Positions 1-9,413 of a stretch of 62,997 bases of DNA are shown here, piece after piece. A program made the position numbers and the translations under genes. The notes below the pieces were generated by a model. That model saw only the letters and a list, made by a program, of their open reading frames with translations, was not told the origin of the DNA and searched no databases. Each line of letters starts with the position of its first letter. Position 1 is the stretch's first letter. Source of the DNA: ARK-15 sp038880255 (GTDB lineage Archaea > Thermoplasmatota > Thermoplasmata > Thermoplasmatales > ARK-15); assembly GCA_038880255.1 (NCBI GenBank), contig JAVZSA010000003.1:1-62997 (forward strand). The letters run 5' to 3'.

Positions 1-23
1 TTTGTAATAAAATATTAATAAAA

Positions 24-33
24 TTTTTAAATA
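24..33 (+). promoter_or_regulatory. TATA-like element of the MFS gene
   Basis: A T/A-rich TATA-like stretch is centred about 25 nt before the ATG at 54. Archaeal transcription normally starts about 25 nt from the TATA centre, so the mRNA would begin at or next to the start codon and be leaderless. No Shine-Dalgarno precedes this ATG. Confidence 0.5.
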
Positions 34-53
34 CAACGTTTATTTATCTTTTA

Positions 54-1217
54 ATGAAAGAATTATTATTAAAAAATAAATTATTTTTAAGATTTTGGGT
101 TGCTCAATTTATTATAAGATTAACTACGTTTATATTTTATATATATTTTATTTGGATTATTGTTGTTGAATATAAATCAATTTTTCTTGCAGGATTAATA
201 CCTGCATTCTCTCTGCTTGGTTACTTTATTATTCTAATTCCTGAAGGATATATATTGGACAAATTTAATAGATCCTTAATTTCTTTTATTTTCACTATTA
301 TACTTTCATTTTCCTATTCATTACTAATCTTTTCAAATAATCTCTTATTAGTTTATATTGTTGATATAATATCTTCAATAAGTTCTTCAATAACATTTGA
401 TGCCTTTTCAACAATCACAAAGGAGGTGGTTGATAAAGAAATGTACAGAAATGCATCCGCATATTTGCAGATAAGTATAAACTTTGCAAGCATAATAGGT
501 ATAATAACCGGTGGTATTTCCATATATCTCCAGAATTATTTTCCATACATAATTACAATTTTTTCATTGTTTGCGATTTTTCTTAATTTTCCATATAAAT
601 TAAAAATAGAAAGGGAAAAGAAATACAGTTATAGTGATGTGATAAAATTTTTAAAAAAATTTTTAACATTTTTGATAATTGGTCTAATAATAAACGGTCT
701 TTTTGTATCCATAGATGTGTACAGTTCAGGGTTAATTTATTTCGTTCTTAAATCGAACTTCATATTCTATACACTTTTCATTTTAGGTTTTTCAGTTGGT
801 GGTTTTATTGGTGCATTATGGGGAAACAAAGTGGCTAAAAAACTTGAAAATGCATTATTACTAGGTATTTTTATATTTTTAGAGGGAACATTTATGATTT
901 TTATAGCCTTAAATCGTATTGTAATTTTTGATCCAATTTTAACATTTTTTATGGGATTTTTTGTTTCTTTAATCAATATCCCTATCACTGCATTATTTTT
1001 AACCGTTGTTCCAAATGAAATGATTGGAAGATTTAATTCATTTGTGACTATGATAATTGTGGGAGCACAGCCTTTAATGGCAACACTTTTCAGTATACTA
1101 TCCAATTACTTTAATATTTCATACATAATTTTTTTAACCGGTTTGTTTATGATTATTGTATCAATTCCCACATACATTTCAATAAATAAATTGTTGAAAT
1201 TACTGTTTTCTAAATGA
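54..1217 (+). CDS. MFS-type membrane transporter
   Basis: The 387-residue protein is almost wholly hydrophobic, with about 10 to 12 predicted membrane helices. A short charged loop near residue 185 (KLKIEREKKYS) splits it into two halves, and a Gly-rich helix near residue 245 is followed by a basic turn (GNKVAKKLEN), as in Major Facilitator Superfamily exporters. The length fits a 12-helix MFS protein. The substrate cannot be read from the sequence. The ATG at 54 follows a TATA-like element at leaderless distance. The gene converges on the phosphate operon and looks like a single-gene transcription unit. Confidence 0.75.
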   Translation: MKELLLKNKLFLRFWVAQFIIRLTTFIFYIYFIWIIVVEYKSIFLAGLIPAFSLLGYFIILIPEGYILDKFNRSLISFIFTIILSFSYSLLIFSNNLLLVYIVDIISSISSSITFDAFSTITKEVVDKEMYRNASAYLQISINFASIIGIITGGISIYLQNYFPYIITIFSLFAIFLNFPYKLKIEREKKYSYSDVIKFLKKFLTFLIIGLIINGLFVSIDVYSSGLIYFVLKSNFIFYTLFILGFSVGGFIGALWGNKVAKKLENALLLGIFIFLEGTFMIFIALNRIVIFDPILTFFMGFFVSLINIPITALFLTVVPNEMIGRFNSFVTMIIVGAQPLMATLFSILSNYFNISYIIFLTGLFMIIVSIPTYISINKLLKLLFSK

Positions 1218-1283
1218 TTTTTAATACTTATATATTATGATTTAAATAAAATAAAAATAAAATAAATTAAAAATTTAGAATTT

Positions 1284-1931
1284 TTATAATTTTATAATCC
1301 TCTTACCTGTGAGCATGTAGATTACATTATCTCCAATGTTTACAGCATGATCTGCCATTCTTTCCAAATATTTTCCAATAAGCATATAATTTATACCTCT
1401 TTCAAGATTTTCATTATCCTTTTTCATGTAATCTAGAATTTCATATTCTAAATTTTTGAAAAGTTCATCCACAATGTTGTCTTCTTTTTGCAACGATTCT
1501 GCAAGATATAAATTTTCTTCAATGAAGCTTTTTATTGAAATTTCTACCATCTTCTTTGTTTGTTCCACCATTTTTGGAATTATTACTGGTTTGCCCAAAT
1601 GTCCCTTTTCAACAAATTTATTAATAGATAAAGATATGTCATATGAATATCTACCAATTCTGTCAATGTCTGAAATTATTTTTAAAACTGTAATAATTCT
1701 TCTTAGATCGCGGGCAATGGGAGAATACATTAAAATTATATTAATACATTTTGTTTCAATGTCCTTTACCATATGGTAAATTGATATATCCATTTCCCTT
1801 ATTTTCTCAATCTCAGAAAGATCAAGATTTACCAGAGCATTTAAAGTTATATCCATAATATTTTTCACATTTTCCATAAGCATTTCAAGATCCCTATTCA
1901 TTTTTAACATTTCATTTTTGTATTTTTCCAT
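1284..1931 (-). CDS. phoU: PhoU family phosphate-transport regulator
   Basis: This 215-residue all-helical protein has the repeated PhoU pattern. Both halves carry the metal-binding type helix, seen as IARDLRRIITVLKIISDIDRIGRY in part near residues 75-98 and as GKYLERMADHAVNIGDNV near 190-207. PhoU proteins restrain Pst transport and signal phosphate status. It is the last gene of pstS-C-A-B-phoU. A GTG at 1940 would extend it by three codons. I prefer the ATG at 1931 because GGTGAT, which also contains the pstB stop codon, lies just upstream as a Shine-Dalgarno. Confidence 0.9.
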   Translation of the reverse strand: MEKYKNEMLKMNRDLEMLMENVKNIMDITLNALVNLDLSEIEKIREMDISIYHMVKDIETKCINIILMYSPIARDLRRIITVLKIISDIDRIGRYSYDISLSINKFVEKGHLGKPVIIPKMVEQTKKMVEISIKSFIEENLYLAESLQKEDNIVDELFKNLEYEILDYMKKDNENLERGINYMLIGKYLERMADHAVNIGDNVIYMLTGKRIIKL

Positions 1932-1936
1932 AAATA

Positions 1937-2686
1937 TCACCTTAACCTATCAGTAAGGAAATTCTCTGTTATTTCATTTTTAGGATTTTCCAATATTTCT
2001 TCAGCTTTTCCATGCTCTAAAATTTTTCCGTTGAATATGAATGATATATAATCTGAAATTCTTGCTGCTTGTCTTACATCATGTGTGATTAAAATTATTG
2101 TGTACTTTTCTTTTAATTTTATCATTAAATCCTCAATTTTAGTTCTTGCCAATGGATCCAGGGAAGTTGTAGGTTCATCCATTATAAGAACAGTTGGTCT
2201 GACGGCTAATGCCCTTGCAATGCAAAGTCTTTGTTGTTGACCTCCCGATAATCTTAAAGCCGATTTATTTAATTCATCTTTTACTTCATCATAAAGAGCA
2301 GCTTCAATTAATGAATTTTTTACAATTTCATCAAGTTCCTCTTTTTTCAATTTCCAATGCAATTTTGGGCCAAAAGCTATATTTTCATATATTGAAAAAT
2401 TGAATGGATTTGGTAGTTGAAAAACCATACCTATACTTCTTCTTAATTCTTCTGGAACATATTCGAATATACTTTTTCCCATAAAATAAATATTACCTTT
2501 ATATTTTAAATCAGGAGTAAGTTCAATTAGTCTATTGATTGATCTTGCCATTGTTGTTTTACCAGATCCTGAAGGACCTAAAATAGTATTTATATTATTC
2601 TGATATATTTCAAGGTTTATATTGTCAAGTATTGTTTTATTTTTTGAAAAAACATAGTAATCTACAAATTTTATTATTGTATTCAT
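1937..2686 (-). CDS. pstB: Phosphate ABC transporter ATP-binding protein PstB
   Basis: PstB is the ATPase of the high-affinity phosphate importer. The 249-residue form contains Walker A GPSGSGKTT (residues 37-45), the ABC signature LSGGQQQR, Walker B VLIMDEPTTSLDP and the switch His in ITHDVRQA. The open frame runs about 41 codons further upstream, into pstA. The ATG at 2686 is chosen because a strong AGGAGGT lies at the right distance before it and because the protein then has the normal PstB length. It sits 5 nt after the pstA stop and its own stop falls in the phoU ribosome site, so translation is likely coupled. Confidence 0.95.
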   Translation of the reverse strand: MNTIIKFVDYYVFSKNKTILDNINLEIYQNNINTILGPSGSGKTTMARSINRLIELTPDLKYKGNIYFMGKSIFEYVPEELRRSIGMVFQLPNPFNFSIYENIAFGPKLHWKLKKEELDEIVKNSLIEAALYDEVKDELNKSALRLSGGQQQRLCIARALAVRPTVLIMDEPTTSLDPLARTKIEDLMIKLKEKYTIILITHDVRQAARISDYISFIFNGKILEHGKAEEILENPKNEITENFLTDRLR

Positions 2687-2691
2687 GATTC

Positions 2692-3504
2692 CTACCTCCT
2701 TATATATTTTGTAATTAATACTAGTAACAGGACCATTATTAATAATATAAATGAAGAAACATATGCGAGTTGATGAGAATATAATGAAGGTTGATTTATG
2801 CCTGCCCAAACAACATATGTTAAGTAAGCTACCTGAGAATTTATAAATCCTGTTGGTAAGGCATTATTCCATCCTGCAGTATAAAGTAGTTGGGCAGTTT
2901 CGCCTGCACCTATGCTGATTGAAAGTATTGTTGATGAAATAATTCCACTCTTTGCATAGGGTAAAATTACTCTAAATATTAAATGAATTTTATTAGCACC
3001 TAAGGATATTGCTGCCTCCCTCATACTGATTGGTATTTGGGAAATGGAAATTTCAGTAATTCTTAAAATATAGGGAAGCATCATTATTCCTAAGGTAATG
3101 CCACCCGCAAGTAAAGAATAACCAAAACCAAGTTTTATTACAAGGAAAAGATATCCAAAAAGACCAAGTACAATGGATGGTACACTTGTTAATACATCCG
3201 TGAAAATTTTTACTATTGAATTATAATGCTTTAATCCATACTCTGTCAAAAATATTGCAGAAAATACTCCTATAGGTAATGAAAAAATTATCCCTGTAAT
3301 AACAAGTAGCCATGTACCTATAATTGCATTCAATATACCTCCACTGGTAGTATCACCGTATTGTATGATCATATTGAATGAAAATGAAGAAATACCATTG
3401 AAAATAATATCGCTTAATATTATTAAAAGTATGCCCAATATTATTGAAATTATAGCAAATCCGAGAATCATGAAGATTTTATCCTTTAATCTTCTAATGT
3501 TCAC
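2692..3504 (-). CDS. pstA: Phosphate ABC transporter permease PstA
   Basis: This 270-residue membrane protein has about six helices and the binding-protein-dependent permease signature in the cytoplasmic loop (REAAISLGANKIHLIFRVIL), which docks on PstB. The N-terminal half resembles PstA (GGILNAIIGTWLLV, FLTEYG). Translation begins at a GTG that overlaps the pstC stop by 4 nt (GTGA), preceded by GGGTGA. With PstC it forms the phosphate channel in the cytoplasmic membrane. Confidence 0.93.
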   Translation of the reverse strand: MNIRRLKDKIFMILGFAIISIILGILLIILSDIIFNGISSFSFNMIIQYGDTTSGGILNAIIGTWLLVITGIIFSLPIGVFSAIFLTEYGLKHYNSIVKIFTDVLTSVPSIVLGLFGYLFLVIKLGFGYSLLAGGITLGIMMLPYILRITEISISQIPISMREAAISLGANKIHLIFRVILPYAKSGIISSTILSISIGAGETAQLLYTAGWNNALPTGFINSQVAYLTYVVWAGINQPSLYSHQLAYVSSFILLIMVLLLVLITKYIRR

Positions 3505-4490
3505 AATTCTTCACCCTTTGTATATCCTCTTATTATTCCAATACCCACTATAGCTCTACCAAACAAGCTTACTATAAGTGTTATTAACATTAAAATTAAA
3601 CCAAGCTCTGTTAATGCATAAAGATTCATTCCTGTTGGATCAACAAATGCACTATCGAGTAGAGAAGCAAGGGCAGCGGCCATTGTATTTATAGGAGAAT
3701 AAAGATTTTCGGGCATTATGTTGTATATACTACCACTTACCATTAATACAGCCATTGTTTCTCCAAAAGCTCTACCAAAACCGAGCATTGTAGCACCAAA
3801 AATCTGAAGTTTTAAATTTCTCAAAATAATTTTAATTCCCACTTCAAATCTTGTAGCACCTAAAGCCAATGCCCCTTCTTTAATAGATGTACTAAAATTC
3901 ATCATTGAGCCATTAATTGTGGATGTTATGATGGGTAATACCATTAAGCAAAGTATTATAGATGATGCAAATATTCCAGCTCCACTGTATATCGGCCCAG
4001 AAAGGAAAGGAATAAAACCAAAATGATCTGCAATAAATGGTTCAATGTATTTTGATAAAATAGGTTCCAAGTAAACAATACCCCAAAGACCATAAACAAC
4101 ACTTGGAATTGCAGCAAATAGTTCTATCGCTGAAATCACCAATTTCCTTACTTTTTCAATCAAATAAAGGTTAACTATTAGAGAAATAATTAAACTTATA
4201 GGGAATGCAAATAAAAGAGCCAATAGGGAAGTAATTAGTGATCCATAAAGGAACATTAAAATTCCAAATGAAGCCCCATAGGGAACAAGAATACCATTAA
4301 CATTTACAGGAGGAAGATATACTTGTCCTGGATACCAATAATAGGATGTAAAAAATTTCCACCCATTGAACCTAATTGATGGTATTGAATAATAAATTAA
4401 AAATGAGAATAACAACAATACTATCAATATGGGTGCTAAAGATATTAAAAAAGTAAAAAATTTGAAAAATTTTTCATTACGAGCTTGCAT
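3501..4490 (-). CDS. pstC: Phosphate ABC transporter permease PstC
   Basis: This 329-residue permease subunit has about six membrane helices and the permease loop motif KEGALALGATRFEVGIKI, followed by GRAFGETMAVLMV, typical of PstC. A sizeable extracytoplasmic loop (WYPGQVYLPPVNVNG) lies near residues 50-70, as in other PstC proteins. It overlaps the end of pstS by 14 nt and pstA by 4 nt, consistent with one mRNA and coupled translation. Its partner permease is PstA. Confidence 0.93.
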   Translation of the reverse strand: MQARNEKFFKFFTFLISLAPILIVLLLFSFLIYYSIPSIRFNGWKFFTSYYWYPGQVYLPPVNVNGILVPYGASFGILMFLYGSLITSLLALLFAFPISLIISLIVNLYLIEKVRKLVISAIELFAAIPSVVYGLWGIVYLEPILSKYIEPFIADHFGFIPFLSGPIYSGAGIFASSIILCLMVLPIITSTINGSMMNFSTSIKEGALALGATRFEVGIKIILRNLKLQIFGATMLGFGRAFGETMAVLMVSGSIYNIMPENLYSPINTMAAALASLLDSAFVDPTGMNLYALTELGLILMLITLIVSLFGRAIVGIGIIRGYTKGEEL

Positions 4491-5562
4491 ATGTGATCTG
4501 ATTCACAAGGGGTAAAGTCACAGAATTTACAACATTTGATGGTAGTGGAATTAAATAAAATTGATCAAGGTATTTACTTGAACTACCACCATTGGGATTT
4601 ACTATCCATTGAATGAAATTTTTTAATGCTATCGCTGTATCCTTATTTTGCTGTACTTTTTTGACTATCAAATATTCGAAAGTGGCAATTGGGTATGAAT
4701 TTTGTCCGGGTGCAAATGTGATTGATATCCTTCCATCACTTGGTATTTGATTGAGATATTGAGAAGCAGCATTCATAACGGTTTGAGTGGATGGTAAAAT
4801 TGCATAACCTGCTTTATTTATAAGCGCCGCAATACCTAATGAACCATTTATTTGGTTTGTATAGGTCATTGCTATATAACTTATTGTGTAGGGATTAGAT
4901 TTCATAAAACTTATGATGCCAGCATTTCCAATTGCTCCGTGCGAAGCAGGGTTTGTTGGCCAATTAACACTGGTCCCCCAACCTACAGTTTTATTCCACC
5001 ATTCACAGGATTTAGATAAAAATGAGGTAAACATCGCAGTATCACCACTCCCATCAGATCTATATACTGGAATTATTCTTTGGTGAGGTAATGTAACATT
5101 TGGGTTTAAGTCCTTAATTTTTTGATCATCCCAATATTGTATTGTATTATTATAAATACCTGCAATTACAGGTCCTGAAAGAACAAGATGTACATTATTA
5201 AGACCAGGTAGATTGTATGCAATATATTGAGAAGATATCAAAATTGGTATGTTAAGCATATCTGGATGCTGTGATATCAGTGAATCAGCCATGTATGTAT
5301 CAGATGCACCAATTATAACAGTTCCAGCTATTGCTGAGGAAATACCAGTCCCAGACCCTGTGGCCTGTGTACTAATTGTAACATTGTATTGAGGATCTGT
5401 GTAATTCTTAGCCCATACGTTAAAAACTGGATAAAGAAGTGTAGAACCACTTTCAGTTAAAGTCACACCTTTCTTTTGTGTTGGTGAAGTAATGGCAATC
5501 AATGCACCTGCAAGTATCACTATTATTACGATACCTATTGTTACTATCCATATTTTTTTCAT
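4477..5562 (-). CDS. pstS: Phosphate-binding protein PstS
   Basis: This 361-residue extracytoplasmic solute-binding protein has an N-terminal hydrophobic helix (residues 4-27) that works as a signal or anchor. The phosphate-binding loops are visible: ESGSTLLYPVFN (near 37-48), the segment ATGSGTGIS, and RSDGSGDTAMFTSFL. There is no clear lipobox Cys, so membrane anchoring by the uncleaved N-terminal helix is likely. It is the first gene of the pst operon and diverges from the AbrB-PhoU regulator at 5671. The 108-bp AT-rich gap between them holds both promoters. Confidence 0.93.
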   Translation of the reverse strand: MKKIWIVTIGIVIIVILAGALIAITSPTQKKGVTLTESGSTLLYPVFNVWAKNYTDPQYNVTISTQATGSGTGISSAIAGTVIIGASDTYMADSLISQHPDMLNIPILISSQYIAYNLPGLNNVHLVLSGPVIAGIYNNTIQYWDDQKIKDLNPNVTLPHQRIIPVYRSDGSGDTAMFTSFLSKSCEWWNKTVGWGTSVNWPTNPASHGAIGNAGIISFMKSNPYTISYIAMTYTNQINGSLGIAALINKAGYAILPSTQTVMNAASQYLNQIPSDGRISITFAPGQNSYPIATFEYLIVKKVQQNKDTAIALKNFIQWIVNPNGGSSSKYLDQFYLIPLPSNVVNSVTLPLVNQITYASS

Positions 5563-5641
5563 ATTTACCTAAATTAATCTATAGAATATTAATTTAATCA
5601 ATATAAACTATATATAATATATATATAATTTAAAAACAAAG

Positions 5642-5651
5642 TTTAAATATA
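5642..5651 (+). promoter_or_regulatory. TATA-like element of the AbrB-PhoU gene
   Basis: A TTTAAATATA stretch is centred about 25 nt before the ATG at 5671, a spacing that predicts a leaderless transcript. The surrounding 5590-5660 region is an unusually long alternating A/T run shared by the two divergent promoters, so an operator for the phosphate regulator could lie here. No specific operator repeat is resolved. Confidence 0.5.
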
Positions 5652-5670
5652 TATAATAATTAGTAATATT

Positions 5671-6687
5671 ATGGAGTATAGAAAGTTACAAAAGATAGGT
5701 GGATCATCATATTCAATAACGCTTCCTAAAGAATGGGTAGAATTGAAGGGATTGAAGGAGGGAAGCACAATACTAATAAAGTTTACTGAAAATAAAGATC
5801 TTATAATATCCACAGAAGAAAAAGAAAAAAGGATAGTAAAAAGTTATATTATAAAAATTGAAGGATCTATGGACAGTGAACTCCTATTAAGAAAAATAAT
5901 TTCTGTTTATCTGGCAGGTGTAGAAAAGATAATAATTTCTTCCGAAGAATTTATTAATGAGAATATTAGAAGTGCTATAGAATTTGCCAAAAAATTACTT
6001 ATAGGGATTGAAATAATAGAGGAGACTGGTGAAACAATAATTCTTCAGGATCTTTCTAAGATAGATGAATTACCTATGAATAAAATGCTTTTAAGGTTAT
6101 TTTATATGGCTGAGGAAATGATAAAAGATACAAAAAGATCAGTTTTAAATCTTGACAAAAAATTGGCAAAAGAGATTATAGAAAGAGATACGCAAATTGA
6201 TAGAATATACCTTTTTATCTCTAAACAATTTTATCAATTTCTCGAATCCTCTGAAAATATCTCAAAATTAAATATTAAAATGTCGAGGGCATTTAATATA
6301 AGAACAATTGCAAAGTATCTTGAAAGAATATGTGATCATTTAGAAAAGATAGCATATACAATAGTAAAAGAGAACAATATAGATTTAGAGAATAAAATAA
6401 TTGAAAAATTCTCTGAATGGTTTGATGAAATTATTAAAATTTTTGAAAATAGTATAAAATCATTCAATTTGGGAGATGAAAAACTAGCAAATTATACAAT
6501 TAATAGTGTGAATAAATTATCCTATGAGATTGATAATGTAATAAAAGATTTAGAGATAAAACAATCATATATTATTTTTAGGCTTGGCGAAGATCTTACA
6601 AGAATTGCAAAGTATCTATCTGATATTTGTGAAACTTCAATAAATGATTTGATAATGTCAAAGGAAAATTTATTTACAGAAGAATAA
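5671..6687 (+). CDS. AbrB-PhoU phosphate uptake regulator
   Basis: This 338-residue protein combines an N-terminal SpoVT/AbrB-type DNA-binding domain (residues 1-45, YRKLQKIGGSSYSITLPKEW) with two PhoU-like helical repeats. The helices NIRTIAKYLERICDHLEKIA and RLGEDLTRIAKYLSDICE carry the PhoU pattern. Archaeal proteins of this build are annotated as phosphate uptake regulators. Divergent transcription from pstS supports control of the pst operon, and probably of itself. The ATG at 5671 is placed by the TATA spacing. It complements the stand-alone PhoU at 1284-1931. Confidence 0.88.
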   Translation: MEYRKLQKIGGSSYSITLPKEWVELKGLKEGSTILIKFTENKDLIISTEEKEKRIVKSYIIKIEGSMDSELLLRKIISVYLAGVEKIIISSEEFINENIRSAIEFAKKLLIGIEIIEETGETIILQDLSKIDELPMNKMLLRLFYMAEEMIKDTKRSVLNLDKKLAKEIIERDTQIDRIYLFISKQFYQFLESSENISKLNIKMSRAFNIRTIAKYLERICDHLEKIAYTIVKENNIDLENKIIEKFSEWFDEIIKIFENSIKSFNLGDEKLANYTINSVNKLSYEIDNVIKDLEIKQSYIIFRLGEDLTRIAKYLSDICETSINDLIMSKENLFTEE

Positions 6688-6698
6688 ATTACAAAATA

Positions 6699-8030
6699 AT
6701 GATTGAATGGGCGGAAAAATATAGGCCAAAATCACTTAAGGATATAGTGGGTAACCGTGATATTATTGATAGGATTAAAGAATGGGGGGAGGAATGGAAA
6801 AAAGGTAAAATACCTGATAAAAAGGCACTTGTATTTGAAGGTAGACCTGGGGTAGGAAAGACTACTGCAGCGCTTGCCTTAGCAAATGATATGGGGTGGG
6901 GAGTAATAGAATTGAATGCCTCCGACATAAGAAATGAAGAGAGAATTAAAGACATTGCTCTTAGAGGATCTTTGTATGAAACATTTGATGATAATGGTGA
7001 TTTTCTCTCTACTAAGATGGGTGGTAGAAAATTAATAATAATAGATGAGGCAGATAATCTCTATGAAGGAAAGGGTGAAATGGGTGACAGGGGTGGAAGG
7101 AAGGCAATTATTGAAACTGTAAAATCCACGCTTCAACCAATTATATTAATAGTGAATGATCCCTATGAACTTTTTAAAGGGGAACAGGGTATTGTTTTAA
7201 GAAATTATGTTGAAGAACTAAAATTTAGAGCATTAAATTATAAACAGATTGCATCGAGTATTTTAAGATCAATATGTGCAAAGGAGGGTATTTTAGCTGA
7301 TCAAAAAATACTTGAAAGGATTGCACAAAGAAGTGGTGGCGATGTAAGAGCTGCAATAAATGATCTTCAGATGATTTCAATGGGTAAGAGACACATAGGT
7401 GAAAGTGATATTTCAATGATTGAGGGTAGGGATGTTGTTGAAAATATTTATAGTGCTACATTGGACATAATTTTAAGTATGTCAATGAAAACATCAAGGG
7501 ATGTATTGAACAGCCTTGATGAGGAACCACAGACAATTATGCAATGGATTGATGAGAACGTTTCACAGGAATATCTAGATTTAAATGACCTTGATAGAGC
7601 ATTCTATTATCTTTCAATTGCAAATATGTATTTAGGTAGAATTAGAAAAAGACAATATTATGGCTTTTTATCCTATGTTTTAGATTTTATTGCAGCAGTT
7701 TCAATAGCTAAAAAACAAAAATATGGTATTCATGGAAAATTAAGAAGTCCAGACTTTCTAAGGGCGATGGCACAAAGGAAGAGATCAAAAGATTTTAGAG
7801 ATATTATAAGTAAAAAACTTGCTAAGATTACACACCAATCTATAGATAAAACAAATTATGAGTTTTTTGAAATTTATATGAAAATATTTAGAACTAATAA
7901 AAAATTCGCCATTTGGCAAACTTCAATACTTTCACTTTCAGAGCAGGAAGTGGAATTTTTGTTAGGTTCTGATGAAAATCTTGAATATATAATGGAAAAT
8001 GCAAGGGCACTTAGAGAAAAAATAAAATAA
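6699..8030 (+). CDS. rfcL: Replication factor C large subunit
   Basis: RfcL is the large subunit of the archaeal clamp loader that opens PCNA during replication. The 443-residue protein begins with the RFC-box WAEKYRPKSLKDIVGN, followed by Walker A GRPGVGKTT (near residues 49-57), Walker B LIIIDEADNL and an AAA+ lid. The C-terminal collar has helical segments but no obvious long basic tail or PIP box, so it is a fairly short RfcL. It begins 11 nt after the AbrB-PhoU stop, with little room for its own promoter. Its partner RfcS is at 36955-37911. Confidence 0.93.
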   Translation: MIEWAEKYRPKSLKDIVGNRDIIDRIKEWGEEWKKGKIPDKKALVFEGRPGVGKTTAALALANDMGWGVIELNASDIRNEERIKDIALRGSLYETFDDNGDFLSTKMGGRKLIIIDEADNLYEGKGEMGDRGGRKAIIETVKSTLQPIILIVNDPYELFKGEQGIVLRNYVEELKFRALNYKQIASSILRSICAKEGILADQKILERIAQRSGGDVRAAINDLQMISMGKRHIGESDISMIEGRDVVENIYSATLDIILSMSMKTSRDVLNSLDEEPQTIMQWIDENVSQEYLDLNDLDRAFYYLSIANMYLGRIRKRQYYGFLSYVLDFIAAVSIAKKQKYGIHGKLRSPDFLRAMAQRKRSKDFRDIISKKLAKITHQSIDKTNYEFFEIYMKIFRTNKKFAIWQTSILSLSEQEVEFLLGSDENLEYIMENARALREKIK

Positions 8031-8051
8031 TGACTTGCATTCTGCGGAATA

Positions 8052-8462
8052 ATGGAAGAGAAATTTAAATTTTTAAAGGAATTGATAGAATCAGATCCAT
8101 TTCTCAAATATGTATCAATTCATGTAATCGAAATGGAGAATGGGTATGCAAAATTATCAATGGAATTTAGAAATGAAATAACAAGGATAGGAAATATGGT
8201 AAATGGAGGTGCAATTGCTACACTGGCAGATGCTGCAGGAGGTGCATCCGTTCTTTCCTTAATGGAGGGTAAAAATCAGGTGACAGTTACACTAAATATT
8301 GAATTTCTTGAACCAATTATGGAAGGACCGGTTGTTGCGGAGGCAAGAGTAATCAGAAAAGGTAAACATCTGGTATTTTCAGAAATAGATATCTTTGATG
8401 GGAAGAAAAAATTATGTGCCCACGCAAATGGAATATGGTTTTTTTTGAACTTTAAAAATTAA
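8052..8462 (+). CDS. PaaI-family hotdog thioesterase
   Basis: This 136-residue single hotdog-fold protein has the PaaI pattern MVNGGAIATLADAAGG (near residues 55-70). There the Asp lies on the central helix and is the usual catalytic residue, followed by QVTVTLNIEFLEP. Such enzymes hydrolyse acyl-CoA thioesters, often of aromatic or branched acids. The true substrate is not readable. It lies 21 nt downstream of rfcL, so it is probably cotranscribed. Confidence 0.8.
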   Translation: MEEKFKFLKELIESDPFLKYVSIHVIEMENGYAKLSMEFRNEITRIGNMVNGGAIATLADAAGGASVLSLMEGKNQVTVTLNIEFLEPIMEGPVVAEARVIRKGKHLVFSEIDIFDGKKKLCAHANGIWFFLNFKN

Positions 8463-8484
8463 TTTAATGCTTTTCATTTGAAAA

Positions 8485-8494
8485 ATATTTTTAA
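8485..8494 (+). promoter_or_regulatory. TATA-like element of prs
   Basis: An A/T-rich TATA-like sequence is centred about 26-28 nt before the prs ATG at 8518. No Shine-Dalgarno precedes the ATG, so a leaderless prs mRNA is likely. Confidence 0.45.
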
Positions 8495-8517
8495 CAGAGA
8501 AATCATTACTAATATTC

Positions 8518-9366
8518 ATGAAAATTGTTAGTGGATCCAGTTCCCTTATGCTTTCCACAAGAATTTCTGAAATTACAGGTTTTCCAATGGTTCACAGGGA
8601 AATAAAAAGGTTCCCTGATGGTGAATGTTATGTGAGGATTCATGAGAATCTTGACAATGAGGAAGTAATTTTAATTCAAAATACACATCCTGATACAAAC
8701 ATAGTAGAATATCTTTTATTGGTAGATGCAATAAGGCAGTTCAAAATAAAGAAATTAACAGCAATTATTCCATATTTTGGTTATGGGAGACAGGATAAAA
8801 GATTTAATGAGGGTGAACCAATAAGTGCCAAAATAATGGCAGAACATCTTTCTGAGAATGTGGATAAAATATTGACGGTCAACCTTCATAATTCGGAGAT
8901 AATTAAATGGTTCAAAGCAGATAGTATGGAAATAAAGGCTGAGGTGGAAATTGCAAAATATTTTGAAAAATTTAATCCTGATATAATAATATCCCCCGAT
9001 AAGGGTAGTTTAGAAAGGGCAAAATTTATTTCAAATATGTTAGGAAAACCATATCATGCTTTCCAAAAAAAGAGAATAGATAGTGAAAGGGTACAGATTG
9101 ATACAGGCGAAATAGATGTAAAGAATAAAGTGGTGGCAATGGTGGATGATGTTATATCAACTGGTGGAACAATAGCAACAGCAGCATCAATATTAAAAAA
9201 TATGGGGGCATCAAAGGTGATTGTTGGATGTGTCCATGGTCTTTTTGTAGGCAATGCATTGCAAAAAATGCAAATGTATGTGGACATATTATTTTCTACA
9301 GATACTGTGGAAAATGAGAAAAGTGTTGTTACTGTGGCACACTTAATAAAAAATGCAATTGAATGA
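8518..9366 (+). CDS. prs: Ribose-phosphate pyrophosphokinase
   Basis: Prs makes PRPP from ribose 5-phosphate and ATP for nucleotide, histidine and NAD synthesis. The 282-residue length fits the short archaeal type. Visible motifs are REIKRFPDGECYVRI near the N-terminus, the ATP region YFGYGRQDKRFNEGEP, and the PRPP-binding loop VAMVDDVISTGGTIATAA (near residues 206-223). Ribose 5-phosphate may come in part from the RuMP enzyme 6-phospho-3-hexuloisomerase, encoded at 59759. It appears to have its own promoter. Confidence 0.95.
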   Translation: MKIVSGSSSLMLSTRISEITGFPMVHREIKRFPDGECYVRIHENLDNEEVILIQNTHPDTNIVEYLLLVDAIRQFKIKKLTAIIPYFGYGRQDKRFNEGEPISAKIMAEHLSENVDKILTVNLHNSEIIKWFKADSMEIKAEVEIAKYFEKFNPDIIISPDKGSLERAKFISNMLGKPYHAFQKKRIDSERVQIDTGEIDVKNKVVAMVDDVISTGGTIATAASILKNMGASKVIVGCVHGLFVGNALQKMQMYVDILFSTDTVENEKSVVTVAHLIKNAIE

Positions 9367-9413
9367 AACATTTTTATCTAAAAACATTTTAATCCTTTTT
9401 TAAGGGTGTTATT

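Noticed and set aside
767..1105. Minus-strand ORF of 112 codons inside the MFS gene
   Set aside because: It is fully antisense to a clear transporter gene, has no ribosome site or promoter, and its residues do not resemble any domain. It is one of many shadow frames; similar ones in aglB, rrp41 and the hydroxyacyl-CoA dehydrogenase fusion gene were also left out.
5563..5670. Pho-box-like operator between pstS and the AbrB-PhoU gene
   Set aside because: The region is alternating A and T, so many weak palindromes appear. No specific repeated motif stands out, so no operator is called.
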